DNA of 64,000 nt from an uncultured Selenomonadaceae bacterium (GTDB taxonomy: Bacteria; Bacillota; Negativicutes; Selenomonadales; Selenomonadaceae). This document shows positions 10,351-19,047 of this stretch, piece by piece. How positions within the stretch are numbered: the first letter of the stretch is position 1; the number at the start of each line of letters is the position of its first letter. Under the pieces are notes generated by a model. It worked only from the letters and a program-made list of their open reading frames with translations, did no database searches and was not told the DNA's origin. The DNA lies in NCBI GenBank assembly GCA_905234175.1, contig CAJOGX010000003.1, forward strand, positions 1-64,000. The letters are read 5' to 3'. A program made the translations under genes and the position numbers.

Positions 10351-11127
10351 GTGATTAAAAAATTCTGCGCGATTCTTATTTTTATCTTCGCCGCAAGCTT
10401 CGGAACTTCAAACGCCGCGCCTTCCAATGAAAAAATTCTCGACGCGCCAGTTTTCGACAACACCGGTTCGCTCAGCGCCGCCGAAATTAAAAATCTTACC
10501 GAGAAAATCCGCGCGATTGAGCAGAAACACGGCGTCAAAATCGGCGTCGAATTTCTCAACACGATTGGCAACGCCAGCATTGACACAGCCGCGCGCTCAT
10601 TGCTCGAACAGCACTACAGCGGCGCGCAAAACGGCGGGATTATTTTCCTCGTCGACATGGGAGGGCGCAACTGGTATATCGCAACTGATTCTCGCATGAG
10701 AAATTTCATTCCGAACGTCAGCGACATAACCGGCGGCGTCGAACAAAATCTCCGCAGCGGCGATTATTTTGGCGCGTGCTCAAGCTACATTGACGCCGTC
10801 GACAAAAGTTTGACCTACTACGCGCAAAATGGCTCGGCTTATGACCCCAACGCTGGCTTCAGTCCTCTGGCGGCGGTTGTCGCGGTTATCGGCGGGCTCT
10901 GTTTCGGAATGGCGGTTCGTTCGTGGCTTATCGGCTCGATGACAAACGTCCGGCACGCGGCGGCGGCTATGGACTACCTCAAGCGCGAAACTGTCAAGTT
11001 CCAAATCCAGCGCGATACGTACCTTTTCACGAACGTCGAGCGCAGACCTAAACCCAGCGGCGGTGGCGGTGGTCACGGAGGCGGTGGACGTGGCGGAAGT
11101 GGCGGCGGTGCAGGAGGTAGTTTCTAA
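10351..11127 (+). CDS. TPM-domain membrane protein (YgcG/YdjH-like)
   Basis: Signal peptide, TPM-like core (VFDNTGSLSAAEIKNLTEKIRAIEQKHGVKIGVEFL..GIIFLVDMGGRNWYIATDS), TM helix, Gly-rich tail GGGGGHGGGGRGGSGGG. Confidence 0.85.
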   Translation: MIKKFCAILIFIFAASFGTSNAAPSNEKILDAPVFDNTGSLSAAEIKNLTEKIRAIEQKHGVKIGVEFLNTIGNASIDTAARSLLEQHYSGAQNGGIIFLVDMGGRNWYIATDSRMRNFIPNVSDITGGVEQNLRSGDYFGACSSYIDAVDKSLTYYAQNGSAYDPNAGFSPLAAVVAVIGGLCFGMAVRSWLIGSMTNVRHAAAAMDYLKRETVKFQIQRDTYLFTNVERRPKPSGGGGGHGGGGRGGSGGGAGGSF

Positions 11128-11957
11128 TGCTGATTGACGAAAAATATCTTGAGCAAAAGTGGCAATCGCTCACAATACAGGACAATTTTATTTTCAGCCG
11201 CGTTATGGAGGAAAATCCAGATTTGTGCCGGCAGATGATTGAAATGATTCTGAACGTGAAAATTCTCAGACTGGATTATCCTGAGCGCGAAAAAACTATC
11301 GAGAGCCGACTTGACAGCAAGGGCATTCGCCTTGACGTTTACGTTGAGGACGAAGGCGGCGAGCGCTCCTTTGATTTGGAAATGCAAATCTGCGACAGCG
11401 CTTACCTCGCGAAAAGGATTCGCTACTACCAGGGCTTGATTGACGTGGACAGACTCAAGCGCGGGCAGCACTACGGCAAACTGAATGAGTCGTATATAAT
11501 TTTTATCTGCCCGTTCGACCATTTCCGCAGGGGGCGGCACATGTACACTTTTCGCAAACACTGCTCGCAGGATCCGACGATTCTCCTCGGCGACGGCACC
11601 GTCAAAGTTTTTCTGAATACCAAAGGCACGCTCGACGACGTAAGCGCCGAAATTAAAAATCTGCTCGAATACATAGACAAAAATATCGTCGCCGACGAGT
11701 TCGTGGAAAAGTTGAACACAGCCGTCCGTGACGTAAAATCTATGAGGAAAGCGAGGCTGGATTACATGACGCTTGAAATGTATGTTATGGAACGCGAAAT
11801 GAAAAGCGAAGAACGCGGCTTCAAACAGGGAATTGAACAGGGAATTGAACAAGTCGCGCTGAAAATGCTTCGCAAAGGGAAATCTCTCGACGAAATCAGC
11901 GACCTTACCGAAGTTCCGATTAAAAGGCTCAAAGAGCTTGCGGAAAATCCTGACTGA
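11127..11957 (+). CDS. Rpn family recombination-promoting nuclease / PD-(D/E)XK nuclease family transposase-like protein
   Basis: ESRLDSKGIRLDVYVEDEGGERSFDLEMQI nuclease core, YYQGLIDVDRLKRGQHY, EQGIEQGIEQ tail; start overlaps previous stop (TAATG). Confidence 0.88.
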   Translation: MLIDEKYLEQKWQSLTIQDNFIFSRVMEENPDLCRQMIEMILNVKILRLDYPEREKTIESRLDSKGIRLDVYVEDEGGERSFDLEMQICDSAYLAKRIRYYQGLIDVDRLKRGQHYGKLNESYIIFICPFDHFRRGRHMYTFRKHCSQDPTILLGDGTVKVFLNTKGTLDDVSAEIKNLLEYIDKNIVADEFVEKLNTAVRDVKSMRKARLDYMTLEMYVMEREMKSEERGFKQGIEQGIEQVALKMLRKGKSLDEISDLTEVPIKRLKELAENPD

Positions 11958-11973
11958 AGCGAGGCTAAATTTT

Positions 11974-12906
11974 ATGCACCGCAGAAAATTTTTATCGTTG
12001 CTGGCGGCTGGATTTTTCACGGCAGTTTTTACCGGCTGCGGCGAAACTTCCAAAGCTGGCACTATAACTAAAGTGGACGGTGGAAATTTTTCATTGGAAG
12101 ATTTTAAATTGAACAGCGGCTACAAAATGCCACGGCTCGGACTTGGTACGTGGACGCTCGACGACGCTCAGGCTGAAGCTTGCGTTTACCACGCGCTGAA
12201 AGTTGGTTACCGGCTAATTGATACCGCGCGCTATTACGGCAACGAAAAAGGCGTCGGTGCTGGCGTCCGCAAAGCCATAGCCGACGGAATTGCCGCGCGC
12301 GAAGAAATTTTCGTCACCAGCAAAATCATGCCTGGCAATTACAACCGCCCCGACAGCGCTATTGACAGCTCGCTCGCCGCGCTGGATATTGGCTACGTCG
12401 ATTTGATGCTGATTCACCAGCCTGGCTCGAATGATGAAAATGTTTACAAGGCGCTGGAACGCGGCGTCAGCGCTGGCAAAATCCGTTCGATTGGAATTTC
12501 AAACTACTACACGCCGCGCGACTTCGACCGAATCAGAAATATCGCCGAGATTGTTCCCGCCGTCGTGCAGAACGAAAATCATCCGCTCTACCAAAATAAT
12601 TCCCTGCGCGACTACGTGAAAAAGTTCGGCGCCGTCGTAGAATCCTGGTACCCTTTCGGCGGGCGCGGCAACACGCAGAAAATTTTGGGCGACGCTACTA
12701 TAACTAAAATTTCTACTGAGCACGGAAAAACTCCGGCGCAAATCGTCATTCGCTGGCACCTGCAGGAAGGTTACGCCGTAATTCCAGGCTCGAAAAATCC
12801 CGCGCACATTTCCGAGAACTTCGACGTTTTCGATTTTGAACTTTCGCAGGAAGATATGCAGAAAATCCGCGCGCTGAACAGGAACCGGCGCTTTGAAAAC
12901 TGGTGA
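11974..12906 (+). CDS. aldo/keto reductase with N-terminal twin-arginine-like lipoprotein signal
   Basis: GLGTWTLDDAQAEACVYHALKVGYRLIDTARYYGNE; N-terminus MHRRKFLSLLAAGFFTAVFTGCG. Start moved from 11938 (TTG inside upstream gene) to ATG 11974. Confidence 0.88.
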   Translation: MHRRKFLSLLAAGFFTAVFTGCGETSKAGTITKVDGGNFSLEDFKLNSGYKMPRLGLGTWTLDDAQAEACVYHALKVGYRLIDTARYYGNEKGVGAGVRKAIADGIAAREEIFVTSKIMPGNYNRPDSAIDSSLAALDIGYVDLMLIHQPGSNDENVYKALERGVSAGKIRSIGISNYYTPRDFDRIRNIAEIVPAVVQNENHPLYQNNSLRDYVKKFGAVVESWYPFGGRGNTQKILGDATITKISTEHGKTPAQIVIRWHLQEGYAVIPGSKNPAHISENFDVFDFELSQEDMQKIRALNRNRRFENW

Positions 12907-12909
12907 GCT

Positions 12910-13554
12910 ATGGCGGAAATAAAACTCAAAAATAAAGCCGTCAACTTCGACCGGCTGAAAAATTTCGGCTTTGTCGACGGGCGGTACGAAAAAAATATTT
13001 GCGGCGACCAGTTCAAACTGACGCTGACCGTCGCGCAGGACGGCAGGATTTTTTCCAGCGTCACCGACAATCTTTCCGGCGAAGAATACGTTCTGCACCT
13101 CGTGGAAAATTCCGTCGGCAGTTACGTCGGCGCCGTTCGCGCGGATTATGACGCCGTGGTTTCAGATTTTATCGAGGCGTGTTGCGAATCGAATATTTTC
13201 CGTGGCGAGCTGACGCGGCGGCTGATTGAATACGTACGCGAAACTTACGGCGGCGAGCTGGAATTTCTGTGGGAAAATTTGCCGGACGCAGCGATTTGGC
13301 GGCGCAACGACACGCAGAAATGGTACGGCGTGCTCATGGTTATTCCTGAACGCAAACTCGGAATTGACTCGGAAAAAATTGTCGACGTGGTAAATCTGCG
13401 CGGCGACGCGGTTGCGCTGGCGGACGGCGTGAAAATTTTTCCTGGCTGGCACATGAATAAAAAAAGCTGGATAACGCTCAAGCTTGACGGCTCGGCGGAG
13501 TTCGAGGAAATTTGCCGCTGTTTAGACGAAAGTTTCAGCCGCGCCGTAAAATAA
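12910..13554 (+). CDS. MmcQ/YjbR family DNA-binding-like protein
   Basis: C-terminal DAAIWRRNDTQKWYGVLMVI...KIFPGWHMNKKSWITLKLDG typical of MmcQ/YjbR. Confidence 0.8.
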   Translation: MAEIKLKNKAVNFDRLKNFGFVDGRYEKNICGDQFKLTLTVAQDGRIFSSVTDNLSGEEYVLHLVENSVGSYVGAVRADYDAVVSDFIEACCESNIFRGELTRRLIEYVRETYGGELEFLWENLPDAAIWRRNDTQKWYGVLMVIPERKLGIDSEKIVDVVNLRGDAVALADGVKIFPGWHMNKKSWITLKLDGSAEFEEICRCLDESFSRAVK

Positions 13555-13572
13555 ATTTTTAGGAGACCGCCA

Positions 13573-14250
13573 ATGAAAAAAGTCAAAATCGTAGCCGCGC
13601 TGCTGATCGTGGCGCTGTTCGCCGTCGTGCACCTTATCGCGCCGGAATTTCTGCCAGAAATTTTCGCGCTGCTAAAACGCGGCGACATCGTAGAAACGGC
13701 GGAGTACATCAAAAGTTACGGCTCACTGGCGGTTGTGTTCAGTTTTCTTTTGACGCTCTTCGTGAACGCGCTGGGCTTCCCGCCGGCGATAATTTTTTCC
13801 ACGGCGAACACGCTGATTTTCGGGATTTTCTGGGGCATCGTCATTTCGGTTGCGGCGGAAACAGTCGGCGTCACGATAAGCTTTCTGTTGTTCAGATTTT
13901 TCTTCCGCGACCTCGCCGAGAAAACTATCGCTAAGAGCAAATTCCTCAGTTCGATTGACAAGTACAGCTCGAAAAAAGGTTTCATCGTCATGCTGATTGC
14001 GCGAATGGTGCCGTACCTGCCGAGCGGCCTTCTGAACGCGGTGGGCGCGCTGAGTTCGCTTAGCCTGCGCGATTATTTTCTGGCGTCACTGATTGGAAAA
14101 TTCCCGTCGACCGGCATTGAAGCGATAATCGGGCACGACGCAATTACGCAGCAGGAAGACCCGACGCGCATAATCGTCACGATAATTTTTGCGGTTGTGC
14201 TGATTGTCGGCGCGCTGTGGTACGAAAGAAAGCACGTGCACCGCTCATGA
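13573..14250 (+). CDS. TVP38/TMEM64 family membrane protein
   Basis: LGFPPAIIFSTANTLIFGIFWGIVISVAAETVGVTISFLLFRF and MLIARMVPYLPSGLLNAVGALS motifs, multiple TM helices. Confidence 0.85.
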   Translation: MKKVKIVAALLIVALFAVVHLIAPEFLPEIFALLKRGDIVETAEYIKSYGSLAVVFSFLLTLFVNALGFPPAIIFSTANTLIFGIFWGIVISVAAETVGVTISFLLFRFFFRDLAEKTIAKSKFLSSIDKYSSKKGFIVMLIARMVPYLPSGLLNAVGALSSLSLRDYFLASLIGKFPSTGIEAIIGHDAITQQEDPTRIIVTIIFAVVLIVGALWYERKHVHRS

Positions 14251-15407
14251 ACTTCCTGGCAAAAATTTTCGCGCTGTTCAAGGCTAAGCCGGAAACTCAC
14301 GCGCCGCAGGACGGTTACAGCGCATTGACGGCGGCTAAATTTTTCCGGCAGATTGTCACGGCGGATTCTCGAACTTCGCGAACGGTTATGTGGAACTCCG
14401 ACGCGCCGCTGGAAAATGTCAAACTGGAATACAGAATGGTCGGCGAGGACGCGGCGCATTTTGCTGACGTTGCCGCCGATTTTTTTCGCGGGAATTTCAT
14501 TTACAGTTGCGCGCTGGAAAGTCTCAAGCCGGAAAGTTTGTATCAGTACCGCCTTGTTGTCGGCGAGGCGGCCAGCGACTGGCGGAATTTGCGTACGGCG
14601 GGCGACGGCGAATTTGAAATGCTGGTCTTCAGCGACAGCCAGAGCTTTGACTACAAGACGTGGCACCGAACGGCTGAAACGGCGCATAGAAATTATCCTG
14701 ACGCTGAAATTTTCGCGGTGAACGGCGACTTCACGGACAACGGGCAGGATTTTTTGCAGTGGCGCGAGTGGTACGCGGAGGCGGAAAATCTCCTGCGCGA
14801 CAGGATTTTGGTGCCGGTCATGGGGAATCACGAGTGCTACGACGAGAACTGGGGTATTTGCCAGCCGAGCGGCTATCTGAAAAATTTCGCGCTGCCGTCG
14901 AACGACATCAGAGACTTCGGCGGGTATTTTTATGCGTTTGACTACGGCGCGGCGCACTTTTTCGTTTTGAACACGCAGCTGAACGAGCTGAGCAGTTTCA
15001 AAGCCAGCCTTGACGAGTTGCAGGAGTACTGGTTTCGCTGGAACGCCGCCACTAACCGGCCGTGGCGAATCGTTTTCATGCACAAATCGGTTTACAATCG
15101 TTCGCTGAGCGGCTTCGTCGAAGAGGCGGAAAATTATTTCATGCGGCTGTTTGACGAGCTGGAAATTGATTTGGTGCTGACGGGGCACCTGCACACGTAC
15201 AAAAACGCTGGGAAATTTTTTGCGCAAAAAAAATCCGAGCGCGGCACGCATTACGTTTTATGCGGGCGTTCGGGTGACCACAAATATAATCGCGAGCCGG
15301 AATCTTACCTCGCGCTGAAAGTTCGCGCGGACTCGATTTTGATAACCTGTCGCGCGGCTAACGGCAAAATTTTAGACCAGTTCGCGCTGAAAAAATTCAA
15401 TCGTTAG
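14247..15407 (+). CDS. metallophosphoesterase (purple acid phosphatase-like, N-terminal Fn3-like domain)
   Basis: FSDSQSFD, VNGDFTDNG, GNHECYDEN, GHLHTYKN motifs; ATG overlaps previous stop (ATGA), replacing the GTG at 14217. Confidence 0.87.
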   Translation: MNFLAKIFALFKAKPETHAPQDGYSALTAAKFFRQIVTADSRTSRTVMWNSDAPLENVKLEYRMVGEDAAHFADVAADFFRGNFIYSCALESLKPESLYQYRLVVGEAASDWRNLRTAGDGEFEMLVFSDSQSFDYKTWHRTAETAHRNYPDAEIFAVNGDFTDNGQDFLQWREWYAEAENLLRDRILVPVMGNHECYDENWGICQPSGYLKNFALPSNDIRDFGGYFYAFDYGAAHFFVLNTQLNELSSFKASLDELQEYWFRWNAATNRPWRIVFMHKSVYNRSLSGFVEEAENYFMRLFDELEIDLVLTGHLHTYKNAGKFFAQKKSERGTHYVLCGRSGDHKYNREPESYLALKVRADSILITCRAANGKILDQFALKKFNR

Positions 15408-16008
15408 TTTCGTTATCGTCAGCGTCGTCGCCAGGGAGCGGCAGTTTGTACAGCGGGAAATCTTCGGGCTTGAGCCTGGAATCTTTAGCGCTGAGCTTAC
15501 CGCGCGAGCGGCGAATCATCCAGTCGTTGTTCTGCTTCGCCCAAATGAGAATTTCGCGGTAGAATTTGCAGGCGACCTCGGTGCCGGTGAAGTCGGAGAG
15601 CTTGACGGGCTTGCCGGAAGTGTCGCTGTCGAGCTCGGTGAAAGTGTTGTCGATGTCGGCGCGGCGCGTAACCTGCACGGTATTGTTTTTCAAATCGAAC
15701 TGGAGATAATCCGCGCGGCCGGCGAGAATGTTGTAACCGCGCGTGGATTTATTGTTCCAGCGGCGTTTCTGCACCACGTCCTTAATCTGAACTTCGTCGT
15801 AAGTGCAAATCGTGGGGACAACCAGCGTGTTCAAATCGAGCGTGCCGTCGAGCTTGACCTTGTAGCCGCACACCTGATAGTTGAAATAGTAATTGCCGCG
15901 CGGCGTCGACTGAACCCATTTGTAAACTTCGTCGGGAACTTTTACCGGCGCCGCCAAAGCCACGGCGGGGAAAATTATCAGCAGCAGCGCGATTAAAAAT
16001 TTTTTCAT
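15397..16008 (-). CDS. secreted hypothetical protein
   Basis: Signal peptide MKKFLIALLLIIFPAVALAA; ATG at 16008 chosen over 16098, which would overlap metA. Confidence 0.7.
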   Translation of the reverse strand: MKKFLIALLLIIFPAVALAAPVKVPDEVYKWVQSTPRGNYYFNYQVCGYKVKLDGTLDLNTLVVPTICTYDEVQIKDVVQKRRWNNKSTRGYNILAGRADYLQFDLKNNTVQVTRRADIDNTFTELDSDTSGKPVKLSDFTGTEVACKFYREILIWAKQNNDWMIRRSRGKLSAKDSRLKPEDFPLYKLPLPGDDADDNETND

Positions 16009-16018
16009 TGGCGTTACC

Positions 16019-16936
16019 TCAACCGATAGAATCAATTTCGTAGGGCGTTTCCTGATACACGTAATAGTTGAGCCAGTTGGCGAAAAGCAAATGCGCAACG
16101 CTCCGCCAGCGGACGACGGGCTCCAGCGCAGGATTATCGTCTGGGAAATAATTTTGCGGCACGTGCGGATTCAAACCGGCGCGCAAATCCCGCTCGTATT
16201 CATTTTTCAGAGTGTAAGGATCGTACTCGGCGTGCCCCGTTATGAAAAACTGGCGCCGCTCAAGATTCGCAACGATGTAAACGCCAACGTCGTTGGACTC
16301 AGCGAGAATTTTCAGCGCGGGAACTTTTTCAATGTCAGCGCGCAGGGTGTCGGTGTTGCGCGAATGCGGCACGAAAAATTCGTCGTCGAAGCCGCGAAAA
16401 AGTTTCTCGAACTTCACGCAAAGCCGGTGCCTGTACACGCCGGAAAATTTTTTGTCCATGATAACTTTAGGTATACCGTAATGGTAATACAATCCCGCCT
16501 GCGCGCCCCAGCAAATGTGGAACGTCGACCAGACATGCGATTTGCTCCACTCCATAATTTCCGTCAGCTCCTGCCAGTACGCAACTTCCTCAAATTCCAG
16601 AAATTCCAGCGGCGCGCCAGTTATAATAAATCCGTCATATTTTTTGTGCCTGACGTCCTTGAACGTGCCGTAAAATTCTGTGAGGTACTCGCTGGGCGTG
16701 TGCGTCGGTTTATAAGTTGCGGTGTAGATAAAGTCAACTTCGACCTGCAGCGGCGTGTTGCCGAGGAGGCGTAGCAGCTGAGTTTCCGTGACAGATTTTA
16801 TCGGCATGAGATTCAGTATCAAAATTTTCAGCGGGCGAATGTCCTGCGAATAGGCGCGGGCGGCGTTCATCACGAAAATGTTTTCGCCTTCCAAAACGTT
16901 CGTCGCCGGCAGATTGTTCGGGATTTTGATTGGCAA
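16019..16936 (-). CDS. metA: homoserine O-acyltransferase (MetA family)
   Basis: [71 protein letters not shown] at 16936 follows AAAGGA with normal spacing and gives the typical N-terminus. Confidence 0.93.
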   Translation of the reverse strand: MPIKIPNNLPATNVLEGENIFVMNAARAYSQDIRPLKILILNLMPIKSVTETQLLRLLGNTPLQVEVDFIYTATYKPTHTPSEYLTEFYGTFKDVRHKKYDGFIITGAPLEFLEFEEVAYWQELTEIMEWSKSHVWSTFHICWGAQAGLYYHYGIPKVIMDKKFSGVYRHRLCVKFEKLFRGFDDEFFVPHSRNTDTLRADIEKVPALKILAESNDVGVYIVANLERRQFFITGHAEYDPYTLKNEYERDLRAGLNPHVPQNYFPDDNPALEPVVRWRSVAHLLFANWLNYYVYQETPYEIDSIG

Positions 16937-17014
16937 TGTTATCAGTCCTTTCGGCAAAAATATTCGGCGGCTGAATTTTTATTCCTGCAGAAAAATTTTA
17001 CGGCGCAGGGGCGA

Positions 17015-17043
17015 TTGACATTGCTGGCGATTGATTTTATAAT
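17015..17043 (+). promoter_or_regulatory. consensus sigma70 promoter for the OadA-like gene
   Basis: TTGACA (17015-17020), 17-nt spacer, TATAAT (17038-17043); both hexamers perfect. Confidence 0.9.
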
Positions 17044-17091
17044 TTCTGCAGAATAATTTTCGCACAATTTTTTCCAAGGGAGAGTGTAAAG

Positions 17092-18531
17092 ATGGCGGAA
17101 AAGAAAAAAGTTAAGATAATGGAAACCGTCCTGCGCGACGGGCACCAGTCGCTTTGCGCAACGCGAATGCGCTATCGTCAGATGGAACCGATGCTCGCGA
17201 GCCTCGACGAAATTGGCTACAAGGCGCTGGAAGCGTGGGGCGGCGCGACGTTCGATACATGTTTGAGATTTCTGGACGAAGACCCGTGGGAACGCCTCGA
17301 CAAGCTCAAGGCAAATCTTAAAAAGACGCCGATTCAAATGCTCCTGCGCGGGCAGAATCTGCTCGGCTACAACCACTATTCCAACGACGTGGTAGAAAAA
17401 TTCGTGCTCTGCGCCGCTAAGCACGGCATTGGCGTCTTCCGCATTTTCGACGCGCTCAACGACATTAACAACCTCAAAGTTGCGATTAAGGCCGCGCTCG
17501 AAGCGCCCGAAAAGCCCGAAGTTCAGGGCTGCCTCGTCTACACAATCAGCCCCGTCCACGGCAACGACAAATTCGTTGAACTTGCCGTCGAACTCAAAAA
17601 GCTCGGCTGCCATTCCATTTGCATTAAAGATATGTCCGGTCTGCTCGCGCCGTACGTCGCCTACGACCTTGTGACGAAACTCAAAGCCGCGCTCGGCGAT
17701 ACGCCCGTTGAACTGCACACGCACTGCACGTCCGGTTTCGGGCACGCAACTTATATCAAAGCGATTGAAGCCGGCGTCGATATTATTGACTGCGCGCTGT
17801 CGCCGTTCTCATGCGATACCAGCCAGCCCTGCACCGAAACGATTCTCGCCATGTTTGAAGGCAGCAAGCACGAAGAAGTTGACATTCCCGCTGTGGTTGT
17901 CAACGCCCGCGACGAATCCAAACCGCTCGACCGGCAGGCGCTTACGCCTATCGCCAAACATTTCCTCGGCGTCAAGGCGGAACTTATCAAAGAGTTCGGG
18001 CTCAAGGGCTACTTCGACGTGAATCCCAACGTCCTCGATTTCCAGATTCCTGGCGGTATGCTTTCCAACCTCACCAATCAGCTCAAGGAAGCCGGTATGG
18101 AAGACAAATATCAGGATCTGCTCGACGAAATGCCGCGCGTTCGCAAAGACGCCGGTTATCCGCCGCTCGTCACGCCGTCCAGCCAGATCGTCGGCACCAT
18201 GGCTACTTACAACGTCGCTTACGGCCGCTACGTCGCCGCCCCGAAGGAGTTCAAAGACCTCTGCCGTGGCAAATTCGGCAAGACGCCCGTGCCCGTCGAC
18301 CGCGATTTCATTATCAACACGCTGAAAATTCCCGCCGACCAGATTATCGAAGACTGCTCCGTTGAAGACGCCAAGGCTGAAACTTTCGACCAGTTCAAGG
18401 CTGAAATTATCGAGAAAGGTTTCCTTAATCCGACTGATGAGGACGTTCTCAGCTACGCGCTCTTCCCGCAGGTCGCCGAGGAATTTTTCAAGAAGCACTA
18501 CACGCAGGTCACCGCTTACAAGCGCCAATAA
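17092..18531 (+). CDS. oadA: oxaloacetate decarboxylase alpha / transcarboxylase 5S-like carboxyltransferase subunit without biotinyl domain
   Basis: ETVLRDGHQSLCATRMR, EAWGGATFDTCLRFLDEDPWERL, CIKDMSGLLAPY, ELHTHCTSGFGHATYIKAIEAGVDIIDCALSPFSCDTSQP; ends at 479 aa with no biotin-lipoyl tail. Confidence 0.88.
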   Translation: MAEKKKVKIMETVLRDGHQSLCATRMRYRQMEPMLASLDEIGYKALEAWGGATFDTCLRFLDEDPWERLDKLKANLKKTPIQMLLRGQNLLGYNHYSNDVVEKFVLCAAKHGIGVFRIFDALNDINNLKVAIKAALEAPEKPEVQGCLVYTISPVHGNDKFVELAVELKKLGCHSICIKDMSGLLAPYVAYDLVTKLKAALGDTPVELHTHCTSGFGHATYIKAIEAGVDIIDCALSPFSCDTSQPCTETILAMFEGSKHEEVDIPAVVVNARDESKPLDRQALTPIAKHFLGVKAELIKEFGLKGYFDVNPNVLDFQIPGGMLSNLTNQLKEAGMEDKYQDLLDEMPRVRKDAGYPPLVTPSSQIVGTMATYNVAYGRYVAAPKEFKDLCRGKFGKTPVPVDRDFIINTLKIPADQIIEDCSVEDAKAETFDQFKAEIIEKGFLNPTDEDVLSYALFPQVAEEFFKKHYTQVTAYKRQ

Positions 18532-18567
18532 TTTCGCAGGGTACGTGTTAAATATATAAATAAAAAG

Positions 18568-18600
18568 TCTCCCGTTGCATTTCGTAGCGGGAGATTTTAA
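18568..18600 (+). terminator. intrinsic terminator after the OadA-like gene
   Basis: TCTCCCG (18568-18574) pairs with CGGGAGA (18588-18594), followed by TTTT; A-tract upstream suggests bidirectional use. Confidence 0.75.
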
Positions 18601-18615
18601 GTTTGCGGAAATTTT

Positions 18616-19035
18616 TTAAACTGTAATTATTCCAGCGCGATAGCCGGCTTTGTTAATGGCGTCGCGCAGAATTTCATCTGGAATTTCTTTACTGAGACCA
18701 GCCTGCGCCGACTGCTTTTCCAAACTTGCCGCCGCAACCTGCACGCCGTCAACTTTTTCCAGCGCGCGGACGACATTCGCCACGCAGTGTTCGCAGGTCA
18801 TGCCGTCCACGTCAATCGTCCGGCGAATGCTGAACTTCGCAATTTTCTCGACGCGCGCCCTGTAACTGTTATCCAGCGCCCTTTGCATTTCAGATTTTTT
18901 CAGCGCGCAGCCTTCGCAGGAACCACCGCCGGAATCGCAGCACGCCGCTTCGCCTTTGAAAAACGCTCTGTAAATAACTCTGAGCCCGTTGCCCAGCGCC
19001 AGCGCTATCAAAATTCCAAGTACAACCGTCGCCAT
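18616..19035 (-). CDS. FeoB-associated Cys-rich membrane protein fused to a heavy-metal-associated (HMA) domain
   Basis: N-terminus MATVVLGILIALALGNGLRVIYRAFFKGEAACCDSGGGSCEGC then VDGMTCEHCVANVVRALEKVDGVQ; directly downstream of feoB. Confidence 0.78.
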   Translation of the reverse strand: MATVVLGILIALALGNGLRVIYRAFFKGEAACCDSGGGSCEGCALKKSEMQRALDNSYRARVEKIAKFSIRRTIDVDGMTCEHCVANVVRALEKVDGVQVAAASLEKQSAQAGLSKEIPDEILRDAINKAGYRAGIITV

Positions 19036-19047
19036 AAAAATCGCCTC

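Noticed and set aside
11127-11957. Complete insertion sequence around the Rpn nuclease
   Set aside because: No terminal inverted repeats or target-site duplication seen; gene is coupled to its neighbour
14073-15251. 392-aa minus-strand ORF opposite the metallophosphoesterase
   Set aside because: Antisense to a gene with all metallophosphoesterase motifs intact
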